In this document: positions 15,948-22,004 of the stretch, one piece after another
How the letters are laid out: every line of letters starts with the position of its first letter
Numbering within the stretch: position 1 is the first letter of the stretch
IMG/VR virus record: IMGVR_UViG_3300029309_000386
Location: 1-22,004 of that record
DNA: 22,004 bases
Origin: a virus
Reading direction: 5' to 3' (one strand)
Made by a program: the position numbers and the translations under genes
Notes under the pieces: generated by a model
What the model was told of the DNA's origin: nothing
The model's input: the letters and a program-made list of their open reading frames with translations, nothing else
Database searches by the model: none

Positions 15948-17123
15948 ATGGCACGAAATTACGTAAGAACCGTCACTGACATGGAGAGGTATTACTATGG
16001 AGCAGGAAACTCTATGGGTTACTCTTATTCCGGCAGTGAGTTATTGAAAGCAGACAGCCCTATGTTGTCTACCACAGCAGGAACATACCAAGCAATCTAC
16101 GGACGCAAAGTATGGTCGCAGTTGAACCAAGAGTTTAACGCATTCTCAATACTTCCAAAGCGCCCTTGGGACCGCAGTGGATGGAGAGTTATCACTGAGA
16201 AGCCTAACAACGGTGTAGTTCACGGTGGAATCGCAGAGAACGGCACACTACCTGAAACTGTTAAGCCTGTATTCCAGCACGTTGCTGCAAAGCCTAAGAC
16301 CATCGCTCACTCATTCGATGTAAGCGAAGTTGCTGTATTCCTTGCTGACAAGGATGACGGACTAGGCGACATGCGCTCAGTTCTCAAAGAAGAAATGGGT
16401 AAGCACCACGCTGAAATGGTTAACAAGATGCTTCTAACAGATTCTGAGACTGTTGCAGGTAACAACTTTGAATCATTAGATAGAGTCACCGGAAATGACG
16501 GTGGAGCATCCGGTGGACTAACTTCTATGGAGACTGGTGCTTCAGCAGGAACAGACCACTGTGGAGCAACTGACCTTGACATATACAGCATTGACCGAAG
16601 TGAAAACTCTTGGTCTAACGCTGTCGTAAACTGTGGTGCTGATAGAGCATCCGGTAGTAGACGCACTATGTCACTAGACCAACTAGATGATGTGTTCCAG
16701 CGAATGTGGGAACTTGGTGGTAACCCTAAGGTTATCCTAACTGGATATGACACTCTAATGAGACTTCAGCAATTGCTTCAGGCTCAGCAAAGATTCATGG
16801 AAGAAAAGAGAGTTACACCTACCTACAACGGTGTTAAGGGTGTTCCGGGTATTGAAGCAGGTTTCATTGTAGCAACCTACAACGGTGTTCCAATCATTCC
16901 TTCCAAAGACGTAGAAAAAGATGGTCTAAGCAGGATGTATTTCCTAGACACTGACTACCTATACTTCTCTACTGCTATACCAACTCAATACTTTGAGTCG
17001 GGAATCGAAACTGGCGACCCATTCGCAATCAACAGACTAGGTCAGGAAGGACTATTCCGAACAATGGGAGAGGTATGGACTACCTTCTTCCGAGCACAAG
17101 GGAGTATTCGTGACCTAAAGTGA
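15948..17123 (+). CDS. Major capsid protein, HK97 fold
   Basis: A 391-residue shell protein. Identification rests on the position directly after the HK97-type protease, the length, the strong ribosome-binding site, and family-like segments: YQAIYGRKVWSQLNQEFNAF and ILPKRPWDRSGWRV (N-terminal/E-loop region), an ETVKPVFQHVAAKPKTIAHS strand pair, a spine-helix candidate DMRSVLKEEMGKHHAEMVNK (about 141-160), the P/A-domain stretch PKVILTGYDTLMRLQQLLQA, and a C-terminal NRLGQEGLFRTMGEVWTTFF. The first roughly 30 residues could be removed by the protease, but I see no explicit scaffold-length delta domain here, consistent with the scaffold being encoded by the protease gene. A Gly/Ser/Asn-rich internal segment (about 165-215) could be a surface-exposed insertion. 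Base composition is somewhat higher in G+C than the upstream genes, as often seen in highly expressed genes. Confidence 0.92.
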   Translation: MARNYVRTVTDMERYYYGAGNSMGYSYSGSELLKADSPMLSTTAGTYQAIYGRKVWSQLNQEFNAFSILPKRPWDRSGWRVITEKPNNGVVHGGIAENGTLPETVKPVFQHVAAKPKTIAHSFDVSEVAVFLADKDDGLGDMRSVLKEEMGKHHAEMVNKMLLTDSETVAGNNFESLDRVTGNDGGASGGLTSMETGASAGTDHCGATDLDIYSIDRSENSWSNAVVNCGADRASGSRRTMSLDQLDDVFQRMWELGGNPKVILTGYDTLMRLQQLLQAQQRFMEEKRVTPTYNGVKGVPGIEAGFIVATYNGVPIIPSKDVEKDGLSRMYFLDTDYLYFSTAIPTQYFESGIETGDPFAINRLGQEGLFRTMGEVWTTFFRAQGSIRDLK

Positions 17124-17147
17124 GGTCTTTTGGAGATAATAAAATTA

Positions 17148-17155
17148 GGAGATGA
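17148..17155 (+). promoter_or_regulatory. Ribosome-binding site that sets the start at 17161
   Basis: GGAGATGA overlaps an in-frame ATG at 17152, so that ATG belongs to the binding site and translation should begin at ATG 17161, 5 nt after it. Confidence 0.7.
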
Positions 17156-17160
17156 AAAAT

Positions 17161-17574
17161 ATGGCAACAGAATTATTAGCAACAGCAGCAGGTGGCTCTC
17201 TAACAGCAGCAGTCACTGGAGCATGGGAACTAAGAGCAGGGTCACAGGACACAACTGAATACTTGGCTCGTGGTGGAACATACCCCGGTAACATAAACGC
17301 ATTTGCACCGTTAAACGGTGACGACTCCAGTTCAGGAGATGCAGCAAATGGATATGACCCAGCCCCAAAGATGGCGATTCTAACTCTAGCAAATATTGCT
17401 GACTCTAACACAGTAACTCTAAGCGGAGGAATTGATGCAATTACAGGTGTATTCATGACTACCTTCACAGCAAACAACGGTCAGACCGCTGGACTTTCAT
17501 TCAGTGGTAAAATCATTACTTTGGAAGCAACAGGCTCAGTTACCAGCGGTCAAGTTCTAGTGTTTTACTCTTGA
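17161..17574 (+). CDS. Small beta-rich virion protein (decoration candidate)
   Basis: A 137-residue protein directly after the capsid gene. The sequence is Gly/Ala/Ser/Thr-rich with alternating hydrophobic strands (KMAILTLANIADSNTVTLSG, ITGVFMTTFTANN, KIITLEATGSVTSGQVLVFY), no cysteines, and no evident signal peptide. It resembles the protein encoded at 17989-18321 in strand pattern and in ending with a T/S-x-G-x-x-x-V-F strand, suggesting paralogues. The gene position and capsid-like ribosome-binding cassette point to an abundant head decoration or fibre protein. The homology is suggestive only. Confidence 0.8.
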   Translation: MATELLATAAGGSLTAAVTGAWELRAGSQDTTEYLARGGTYPGNINAFAPLNGDDSSSGDAANGYDPAPKMAILTLANIADSNTVTLSGGIDAITGVFMTTFTANNGQTAGLSFSGKIITLEATGSVTSGQVLVFYS

Positions 17575-17578
17575 GGTG
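17573..17578 (+). promoter_or_regulatory. Ribosome-binding site that sets the start at 17585
   Basis: GAGGTG overlaps the preceding TGA stop and contains GTG 17576. The next in-frame GTG, 17585, lies 6 nt after the site and is the better start. Confidence 0.6.
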
Positions 17579-17584
17579 CTTAAC

Positions 17585-17986
17585 GTGCCAATAGTAACAT
17601 ACATTGGACGCTCTCATGTAAGGAGAGCAACTGATGCTAAAATGGCAGACTGGCACCAAAACAGGCCCGTTGAAGTAACTTCAGCGTGGCTTGACCACTA
17701 TGGTGTTAGACTAGGTGAGGAAGACTTCAGAATTGAAGGCTGGACCCCTGAAAGCGCTAAAGAGCGAAGTGTTGACAAAGGCGGAGACGGTATACCTGAT
17801 GAAGGTTGGAGCCGCAAAGACATCAGCAAATGGCTTGCAGCATATAATATTAAACCAAGAGGTTATGCTACTAAGACTCAATTACTTGAGTTAGTCGCTA
17901 CTGTTATGAGTCCTGATGGAGTCGCAGAAACAGAGGAACTTATAGCAGAATCTCAAGAAGAAGAAACTCAAGAAGGAGATGAATAA
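17585..17986 (+). CDS. Head/connector protein with SAP/HeH-like helical motif
   Basis: A 133-residue protein. Start GTG 17585 is chosen from the GAGGTG site at 17573-17578. The N-terminus (VPIVTYIGRSHVRRA) is beta-like. Residues about 73-108 (WSRKDISKWLAAYNIKPRGY onward) form two helices with the spacing of SAP/HeH or Rho-N-like helix-extension-helix motifs, which occur in small phage connector-region proteins and can bind DNA. The C-terminus is a run of Glu. Position between capsid and adaptor suggests a head-completion or capsid-associated function. The exact role is unknown. Confidence 0.75.
   Translation: MPIVTYIGRSHVRRATDAKMADWHQNRPVEVTSAWLDHYGVRLGEEDFRIEGWTPESAKERSVDKGGDGIPDEGWSRKDISKWLAAYNIKPRGYATKTQLLELVATVMSPDGVAETEELIAESQEEETQEGDE
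17975..17982 (+). promoter_or_regulatory. Ribosome-binding site of the gene at 17989
   Basis: GGAGATGA sits in the last codons of the upstream gene, 6 nt before ATG 17989. It is the fourth copy of the same cassette in this module. Confidence 0.7.
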
Positions 17987-17988
17987 TA

Positions 17989-18321
17989 ATGGCAAATACA
18001 ACGACGACATTTGACGCAAGACCGACATATTTCGGTGACAGAATGATAATAACAGGCAGTTATACTGCTGGTGACGGTGCAGGTTCAGTAACTATTTCTG
18101 TATCTGACTTATTAGCAAGTATAGATGCAGTGATAGTTAATCCTAACTCTCTGCAAAATCAAGGAGTAGAAGAAGGTTCTGCGGCTGATGAATCAGATGC
18201 AGTAACCATGAAAACTATTGATTTGGCTACCTTTAGTGGTACTACTATTACAATTACTCCGGGTCAAGCCGGAGGAACAGTGGTCGCTGGTACATTCTTA
18301 GTCTTTGGTCGCCGCTCTTGA
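17989..18321 (+). CDS. Small beta-rich virion protein, second decoration candidate
   Basis: A 110-residue protein, Thr/Gly/Val-rich and predicted all-beta: RMIITGSYTAGDGAGSVTIS, then ASIDAVIVNPNSL, then ATFSGTTITITPGQAGG and a final VVAGTFLVFGRRS. It aligns by eye with the C-terminal half of the protein at 17161-17574 (V-T-[LI]-S..., then F-S-G-x-x-I-T, then G-x-x-L-V-F). Small single-domain proteins of this kind in marine phages commonly sit next to the capsid gene and coat the head. No catalytic residues are evident. Confidence 0.8.
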   Translation: MANTTTTFDARPTYFGDRMIITGSYTAGDGAGSVTISVSDLLASIDAVIVNPNSLQNQGVEEGSAADESDAVTMKTIDLATFSGTTITITPGQAGGTVVAGTFLVFGRRS

Positions 18322-18331
18322 GGTGACCTAA

Positions 18332-18505
18332 ATGGCTAAGTCGGTATCAATTCTAGGGCCTTTCCCGCCTACTGAATTTGCTAACGCTACTGAAAGAGCC
18401 GCTATTGAAACTGCAATTAGCGATGCCATAGGTGGTAACACATGCGTGTCATGTGACCCACATTATGTGCTTGGAAATGTCTATATCATCGTGACAACCA
18501 GTTGA
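18332..18505 (+). CDS. 57-residue small protein
   Basis: ATG 18332 follows GAGGTGA at 18320-18326, itself overlapping the previous TGA, and the frame runs to TGA 18503-18505. The sequence starts MAKSVSILGPFPPTEFANAT, has a short helix (ERAAIETAISDAIGG), then a CVSCDPHYV knuckle and a hydrophobic beta strand (GNVYIIVTT). The CxxC plus nearby His could bind metal. Ribosome-binding site, tight spacing and clean termination support a real gene. Function is unknown; a virion accessory is likely from context. Confidence 0.68.
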   Translation: MAKSVSILGPFPPTEFANATERAAIETAISDAIGGNTCVSCDPHYVLGNVYIIVTTS

Positions 18506-18520
18506 GAGTGGTGATTATGA

Positions 18521-18820
18521 ATGGGTTTAGACATTTCCACCATTGACCTTGAAGACATCAGTCGTTTTCAAAAGCAGAATCTACGTGCAGACGTAAGCAT
18601 AGACCAATCTGCTTTTGTTGACCCTGAGAATCCTTTGAAGGGTATCACTAAAGAGCAGCGTAATCGCAATAGTGAGGCTGCTGATATACTTAACATAGGC
18701 TCAGGGACACGCTGCAAGCACTGTGGAATGCTTCACTTCTTATGGCGTGAGACATGTGGTGCTTGTAGCAAACCAATGGAATACAATCTAGCAACTAGGA
18801 GTGAGGAGGCAAGAGAATAA
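18521..18820 (+). CDS. Zinc-ribbon protein upstream of the head-tail adaptor
   Basis: A 99-residue protein starting at ATG 18521 after GGTGATT at 18510-18516. Residues 64-82 contain RCKHCGMLHFLWRETCGACS, that is C-x2-C...C-x2-C in the spacing of a rubredoxin-type zinc ribbon. The N-terminal 55 residues are acidic and partly helical (DLEDISRFQKQNLRADVSID). Its stop overlaps the start of the adaptor (TAATG), implying coupled expression. It is probably a structural or assembly factor of the neck; a transcription-factor role cannot be excluded from the zinc ribbon alone. Confidence 0.82.
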   Translation: MGLDISTIDLEDISRFQKQNLRADVSIDQSAFVDPENPLKGITKEQRNRNSEAADILNIGSGTRCKHCGMLHFLWRETCGACSKPMEYNLATRSEEARE

Positions 18821-20394
18821 TGCCTACTATATACAGTCCCGGTGAAGGTGAGACAAGACCTCTTGACCCTACCGCAATTGTTTACACTACTCCTCAAAAG
18901 GTAGCAGACTACTTAGGTATTGGACCGCAAGAGCCAGTGGTCACATCAGCAGACTCTGTATCAGATGGAGTGTTTATCACAGGGGAAGATTATCGAAGAT
19001 GCGGCACTGAAGTAGGAGATACTATTCTTATTTACAGTGACGCAAATCCACTAGGTGTTGAAAAGACGATAACTGCTATTACTAATGGTGGTAGTAGTGG
19101 AGTTAAATTAGCATTTACAGGCTCATTTACACATGGTGACTTTGAGGCTGCTGATAATACATACATGCAGAATCTAGCATCTTTTACCAACGCTAAAGTC
19201 GGAAGGCAACGTGGCATGACAAAGGCGATTGTAGAAAATCGTATTCGTGAAGTGCAAGATAAAATTGACAATATTACTCATAATGCTTGGAGGCCATACT
19301 TAGTATCTGCTGAGTATATCAATTTTGATACATACAAGCCTTATCGTCGCAGGTATTATACAGATTACGTCGGCACCGCTCCACTTTTATTCCGTAACGT
19401 TCAGCAGATTCTAAGATTAGAACTATGGCAAGGTGACGATTATCGTGAGATAGGTGCTGCTGAAGCCCGTATTACGATGCCTGATGATGTTAGAAGCATA
19501 AGCGGGTCAATTGTATTTAGTCCGGGTAACGGTAGTGCTGCTGTCCTAACTGCTGGAACTGCTACAAATCAATGGCGTGCTGATTTCGACCTTGCTACTA
19601 CTGCTCAAAACTTTGCTGATTTAGTTAACAAAGAGGATAGAGTAAGTAAGTCAGCAGTCGAGTTTAGCCCAGCCTACACTTTAGAAGGTAGCACGAGTAA
19701 CATAAACATAGACAATGAGTTTTTTGCTACTGCCAATTCAGACTATGGCACAGGCATAGTTAAGGTTACCAGTAGGAGGCCAGTAAAAGCCGGTGAAACT
19801 TGTAGTGTGGTATCAACAGATAGTAGTATATCTATTTCCCAAACGAAGGCAAACACAGCAACTGTTAGCGGTGTAGTGTCTACCACTATCACTGTAAACT
19901 CTACCGCTGGTTTTGCTCCCGCTGGTGTTTGTGTAAAAGGCGATACTGTATTCAGATATACTGGTAAAACCGATACCACATTTACAGGTTGTGTCAGTGT
20001 GATAGGTAGTCCCATATCAGACATAAGTGGAGATATAACTCAAAATACATTATTGGTTGATTTACAGGGTGGCAGCGCCAGTGGAGACAACGCTCGTCTA
20101 CGTGACTGGTGGATGGACTATGAAACAGGTATCATTTACTTCAACAACTCTTATCCATTCTTTGAATGGAATGCAATCAAAGTGTCTTACATTTACGGTG
20201 AGCGTTATCTTGAGAAAGCAATAGAAGAAATCGCTACGAAGATGGTAGTTATTGACCTGTTGATGTCAGATGACCGTAGTGTGCTACTTCCTGAAGGGAC
20301 CAGTAATATAGATTTGACTGCTAAAGTGCAGTTATTACAATCTGAAATTGATAAAATTTTACCACGTTATCAGGAGATTGTCTTGTTTGAGTGA
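18820..20394 (+). CDS. Head-tail adaptor-like protein with large beta-rich insertion
   Basis: A 524-residue protein; ATG 18820 follows GTGAGGAGG at 18801-18809. The ends look like an HK97 gp6/SPP1 gp15-type connector: an N-terminal helix with TTPQKVADYLGI, a long helix with TKAIVENRIREVQDKIDNIT followed by AWRP, and a C-terminal helical segment with YLEKAIEEIATKMVVIDLLM and EIDKILPRYQEIVLF. Such adaptors are usually about 100-200 residues. Here the intervening part is Thr/Ser/Gly-rich and beta-structured (for example TVSGVVSTTITVNSTAGFAP and TVFRYTGKTDTTFTG), like Ig-type or fibre domains. I infer an adaptor ring with a surface domain inserted. The assignment by helix pattern is moderate. Confidence 0.7.
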   Translation: MPTIYSPGEGETRPLDPTAIVYTTPQKVADYLGIGPQEPVVTSADSVSDGVFITGEDYRRCGTEVGDTILIYSDANPLGVEKTITAITNGGSSGVKLAFTGSFTHGDFEAADNTYMQNLASFTNAKVGRQRGMTKAIVENRIREVQDKIDNITHNAWRPYLVSAEYINFDTYKPYRRRYYTDYVGTAPLLFRNVQQILRLELWQGDDYREIGAAEARITMPDDVRSISGSIVFSPGNGSAAVLTAGTATNQWRADFDLATTAQNFADLVNKEDRVSKSAVEFSPAYTLEGSTSNINIDNEFFATANSDYGTGIVKVTSRRPVKAGETCSVVSTDSSISISQTKANTATVSGVVSTTITVNSTAGFAPAGVCVKGDTVFRYTGKTDTTFTGCVSVIGSPISDISGDITQNTLLVDLQGGSASGDNARLRDWWMDYETGIIYFNNSYPFFEWNAIKVSYIYGERYLEKAIEEIATKMVVIDLLMSDDRSVLLPEGTSNIDLTAKVQLLQSEIDKILPRYQEIVLFE

Positions 20395-20399
20395 TGATT

Positions 20400-20747
20400 A
20401 TGGCTAAGAATAGGGAGTTTGACGAGTTAATGGAGGCTCAACTCACTCCTGAGATGATGAAACCTGAGTATCAAGAAGAACTTTTTCAGGTAGTCACCAA
20501 AACACCTGAGGGTTTTCGTGCAGTAATTGAGCAACAAGAGTTGAGTCTTGAGGGAATCAATCGTAACGAAGCAGGTGATTATGAGCAGCGAGGTAAGCCT
20601 CCAAACCAAAGCGTACTTAAAGCAGCATTGGATAGGGTAGACAAGAGGATGCTTAGAGAATCCCCTGCTTTGAAAACCTACAAATTGGAGTTCAAAGGTG
20701 GTGCTCTAGTTCCTGACATAAAGGCATACGAAAGGGAGGTGGAGTGA
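20400..20747 (+). CDS. Small neck-region protein of unknown function
   Basis: About 115 residues. I chose ATG 20400, with GAGTGATG just upstream; GTG 20391 and ATG 20394 are alternative in-frame starts. The N-terminal half is acidic and helical (FDELMEAQLTPEMMKPEYQE), with a middle containing AVIEQQELSLEGINRNEAGD, and a Lys-rich C-terminal half (VLKAALDRVDKRMLRESP). No recognisable domain. Between the head-tail adaptor and a tail-completion-like gene, with a one-base overlap at the downstream end (TGATG), it fits a neck or stopper component, from context only. Confidence 0.75.
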   Translation: MAKNREFDELMEAQLTPEMMKPEYQEELFQVVTKTPEGFRAVIEQQELSLEGINRNEAGDYEQRGKPPNQSVLKAALDRVDKRMLRESPALKTYKLEFKGGALVPDIKAYEREVE

Positions 20748-21193
20748 TGGTAGCAACATGGACTGAATCTTTAGATGTAATCTTAGAAGTTCTTGGTGAT
20801 TGGAATCGTGCTAATACATCAAACATAAGACCAATTATTGCTGACATCGCTACTGTCGGCCCTGAGCGTGGTAAGCGTATAGACATGAAGAAGTCCGACT
20901 ATGTTCTGTGCTACGAGACGGCTCACAATGAAGAAGCGCCTGAAATCCTCTATGATTTCGTGACAACACGTGTAAACATCACTGTTGATATGAGAACTAC
21001 AAAGTCTCGTAAGCACATGCAAGCGATGGAAAACGAGATACGTCGCCTCATTCACACAAAGCGCAAGGGAGATGGCACGTCCTTTGACCGCCTTGTTTTT
21101 AAGACTCGTACGGACTTGTCAGACCGCACAAAACATTTATTTCGCAAGACCTTCCAAATCGAAGTTGTTATCTTTGCGGAGTTAGTGCCATGA
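20747..21193 (+). CDS. Tail-completion/terminator-like protein
   Basis: A 148-residue protein; ATG 20747 follows GGGAGGTGGA at 20734-20743 (GTG 20744 adds one residue). It has an N-terminal amphipathic helix (TESLDVILEVLGDWNRANTS), a strand with YVLCYETAHN, a paired strand TTRVNITVDMRTTKSRKHM leading into a helix MQAMENEIRRLIHTKRKGDG, and a final strand FQIEVVIFAELVP. This alpha/beta order (helix, strand, long-strand/helix, strand) and size suit tail-terminator proteins of the lambda gpU/SPP1 gp17 type. It directly precedes the tail-tube candidate, as expected. Homology not verified. Confidence 0.72.
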   Translation: MVATWTESLDVILEVLGDWNRANTSNIRPIIADIATVGPERGKRIDMKKSDYVLCYETAHNEEAPEILYDFVTTRVNITVDMRTTKSRKHMQAMENEIRRLIHTKRKGDGTSFDRLVFKTRTDLSDRTKHLFRKTFQIEVVIFAELVP

Positions 21194-21203
21194 GGTGAGC
21201 CGG

Positions 21204-22004
21204 ATGCCGTCAACAGTGTATAAGGGAGATTTAACCGAGATTTCATTCGGTCACGAAACATCATTACAACTAGCACATAACTATGCTGGCTCTTTTCAGT
21301 TTAAGGTTCAAGACACTGATACTGACGCTGGAACCAGCACTATACGTTTGATTAATGGTGCTAATAACACTCCTGTTGATGCGAATGGAGTGCTTCAACT
21401 ACCACGTGGCATGCTAGTTGGTGCAAAGTTAAGCATCATAGGGGGAAGTAACTTTACACTAGATGATGCTGCATCAACTGGTAAGATTTTCACTGTGGTG
21501 CAACATCACACTGGGACTGGTGGGGGTGCTGTTGAAACTGACTTTGTAGTCACCCCTGCTCTTGCAGAATCTGTTGGTACTCTCAGTGACACAAACGATG
21601 CTCTCCATTTCCACTCCTTTACTTTACCATCCGTTGATGTAAATATGGGTTACCATGATACTCCTAACGCTTCTAGTGAGTCAGTGCTTACTGACCAATT
21701 CCTCGGCCTTGCTGCCACTGTCACACTCCCTGAGACAAAGGTGGACTTGAAGCGCTATCATGTAGTTGGGCTTGGTCGTGACGTAGCAGTGCAGGTTCCC
21801 GGTAGATTTGTCAATGAAGGGGGTTCTTTTGAGGTAAACATGCACAATCCTCGCTGGTTGTATTACTGTCTTGGTATGGAAGCAATTGATGTTGGAAGCA
21901 CATACGATTCTCTTTGTAATACAGATAACGACTTCAAATTAAACGGTGCCACAAAGGTTGGAGCATCTACTATCACGTATGATGGCACAAATGCTCCTCC
22001 TAAC
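21204..22004 (+). CDS. Major tail (tube) protein candidate, 3' end beyond window
   Basis: ATG 21204 follows GAGGTGA at 21192-21198, and the frame stays open for all 267 codons to the window edge, so the C-terminus is missing. The sequence begins MPSTVYKGDLTEISFGHETS and is beta-rich with Asn/Thr/Gly loops. A stretch around residues 187-223 (VDLKRYHVVGLGRDVAVQVP, then GSFEVNMHNPRWLYYCLGME) resembles the tube-fold core of phage major tail proteins, which usually contain a glycine-rich strand pair followed by a helix. Position after a tail-terminator-like gene supports a tail tube. It could also be a sheath or other tail protein. Confidence 0.72.
   Translation, partial: MPSTVYKGDLTEISFGHETSLQLAHNYAGSFQFKVQDTDTDAGTSTIRLINGANNTPVDANGVLQLPRGMLVGAKLSIIGGSNFTLDDAASTGKIFTVVQHHTGTGGGAVETDFVVTPALAESVGTLSDTNDALHFHSFTLPSVDVNMGYHDTPNASSESVLTDQFLGLAATVTLPETKVDLKRYHVVGLGRDVAVQVPGRFVNEGGSFEVNMHNPRWLYYCLGMEAIDVGSTYDSLCNTDNDFKLNGATKVGASTITYDGTNAPPN

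Noticed and set aside
16307-16753. 148-codon antisense open frame opposite the capsid gene
   Set aside because: No ribosome-binding site and Ser/Pro-rich composition expected for the reverse of a capsid coding sequence.
17152-17160. ATG 17152 as start of the first decoration-like gene
   Set aside because: It lies within the GGAGATGA ribosome-binding site; ATG 17161 has the right spacing.
1-22004. Firm assignment to a named archaeal virus group (such as magroviruses)
   Set aside because: Zinc-motif richness and GGTGA-type ribosome-binding sites are suggestive only; no diagnostic replication or host gene is in the window, so the taxon is left open.

Overview
The window is the packaging and virion-assembly module of a tailed double-stranded DNA virus (Caudoviricetes, HK97-type capsid), with every gene on the + strand. 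It looks like an uncultured, AT-rich virus of a planktonic prokaryote. I see no tRNA, rRNA, CRISPR array, insertion sequence, integrase or replication gene. Genes are packed with 1-14 nt overlaps (often ATGA or TAATG) or gaps below about 45 nt, so the whole stretch reads as one or a few long late operons, and no gene-free stretch exceeds 300 nt. The host cannot be fixed from sequence alone. Many start sites carry a GAGGTGA or GGTGATT ribosome-binding core, and several proteins, including the portal, carry zinc-knuckle cysteine motifs. Both would suit an archaeal host such as marine Euryarchaeota, but neither proves it.

Layout: the 3' part of a Gly/Ala/Pro-rich protein (3-1187); the large terminase (1184-2665); four very basic or Cys-rich small proteins (2662-4532); a winged-helix-like plus LAGLIDADG-type protein (4555-5781); the portal with two extra zinc-knuckle-like motifs (5778-7487); two small helical proteins (7532-8220); a Cys/Met-rich protein with an 84-nt internal repeat (8217-9017); a giant 1813-residue protein (9031-14472); an HK97-type prohead protease with a long scaffold-like tail (14517-15911); the major capsid protein (15948-17123); a run of small decoration, connector and zinc-ribbon proteins (17161-18820); a head-tail adaptor with a large beta-rich insertion (18820-20394); two neck/tail-completion candidates (20400-21193); and the start of a probable tail-tube protein cut by the window edge (21204-22004).

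How it works together: TerL pumps DNA through the portal into a procapsid made of the capsid protein on a scaffold. The protease matures it. The small beta-rich proteins probably decorate the shell, and the adaptor and completion proteins join head to tail tube.

The most interesting points are these. (1) The giant protein contains what I read as an ATP-dependent DNA-ligase-like adenylation plus OB module (about residues 1310-1585) whose catalytic lysine motif is degenerate, so it is a probable pseudo-ligase embedded in a virion operon. (2) An in-frame internal start at 15045 in the protease gene is preceded by the same GGAGATGA cassette that precedes the capsid gene, which predicts a nested scaffold gene. 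(3) A C-terminal M-T-W-[DE]-E-[IV]-H motif is shared by the protease/scaffold and a small protein encoded 7 kb upstream.
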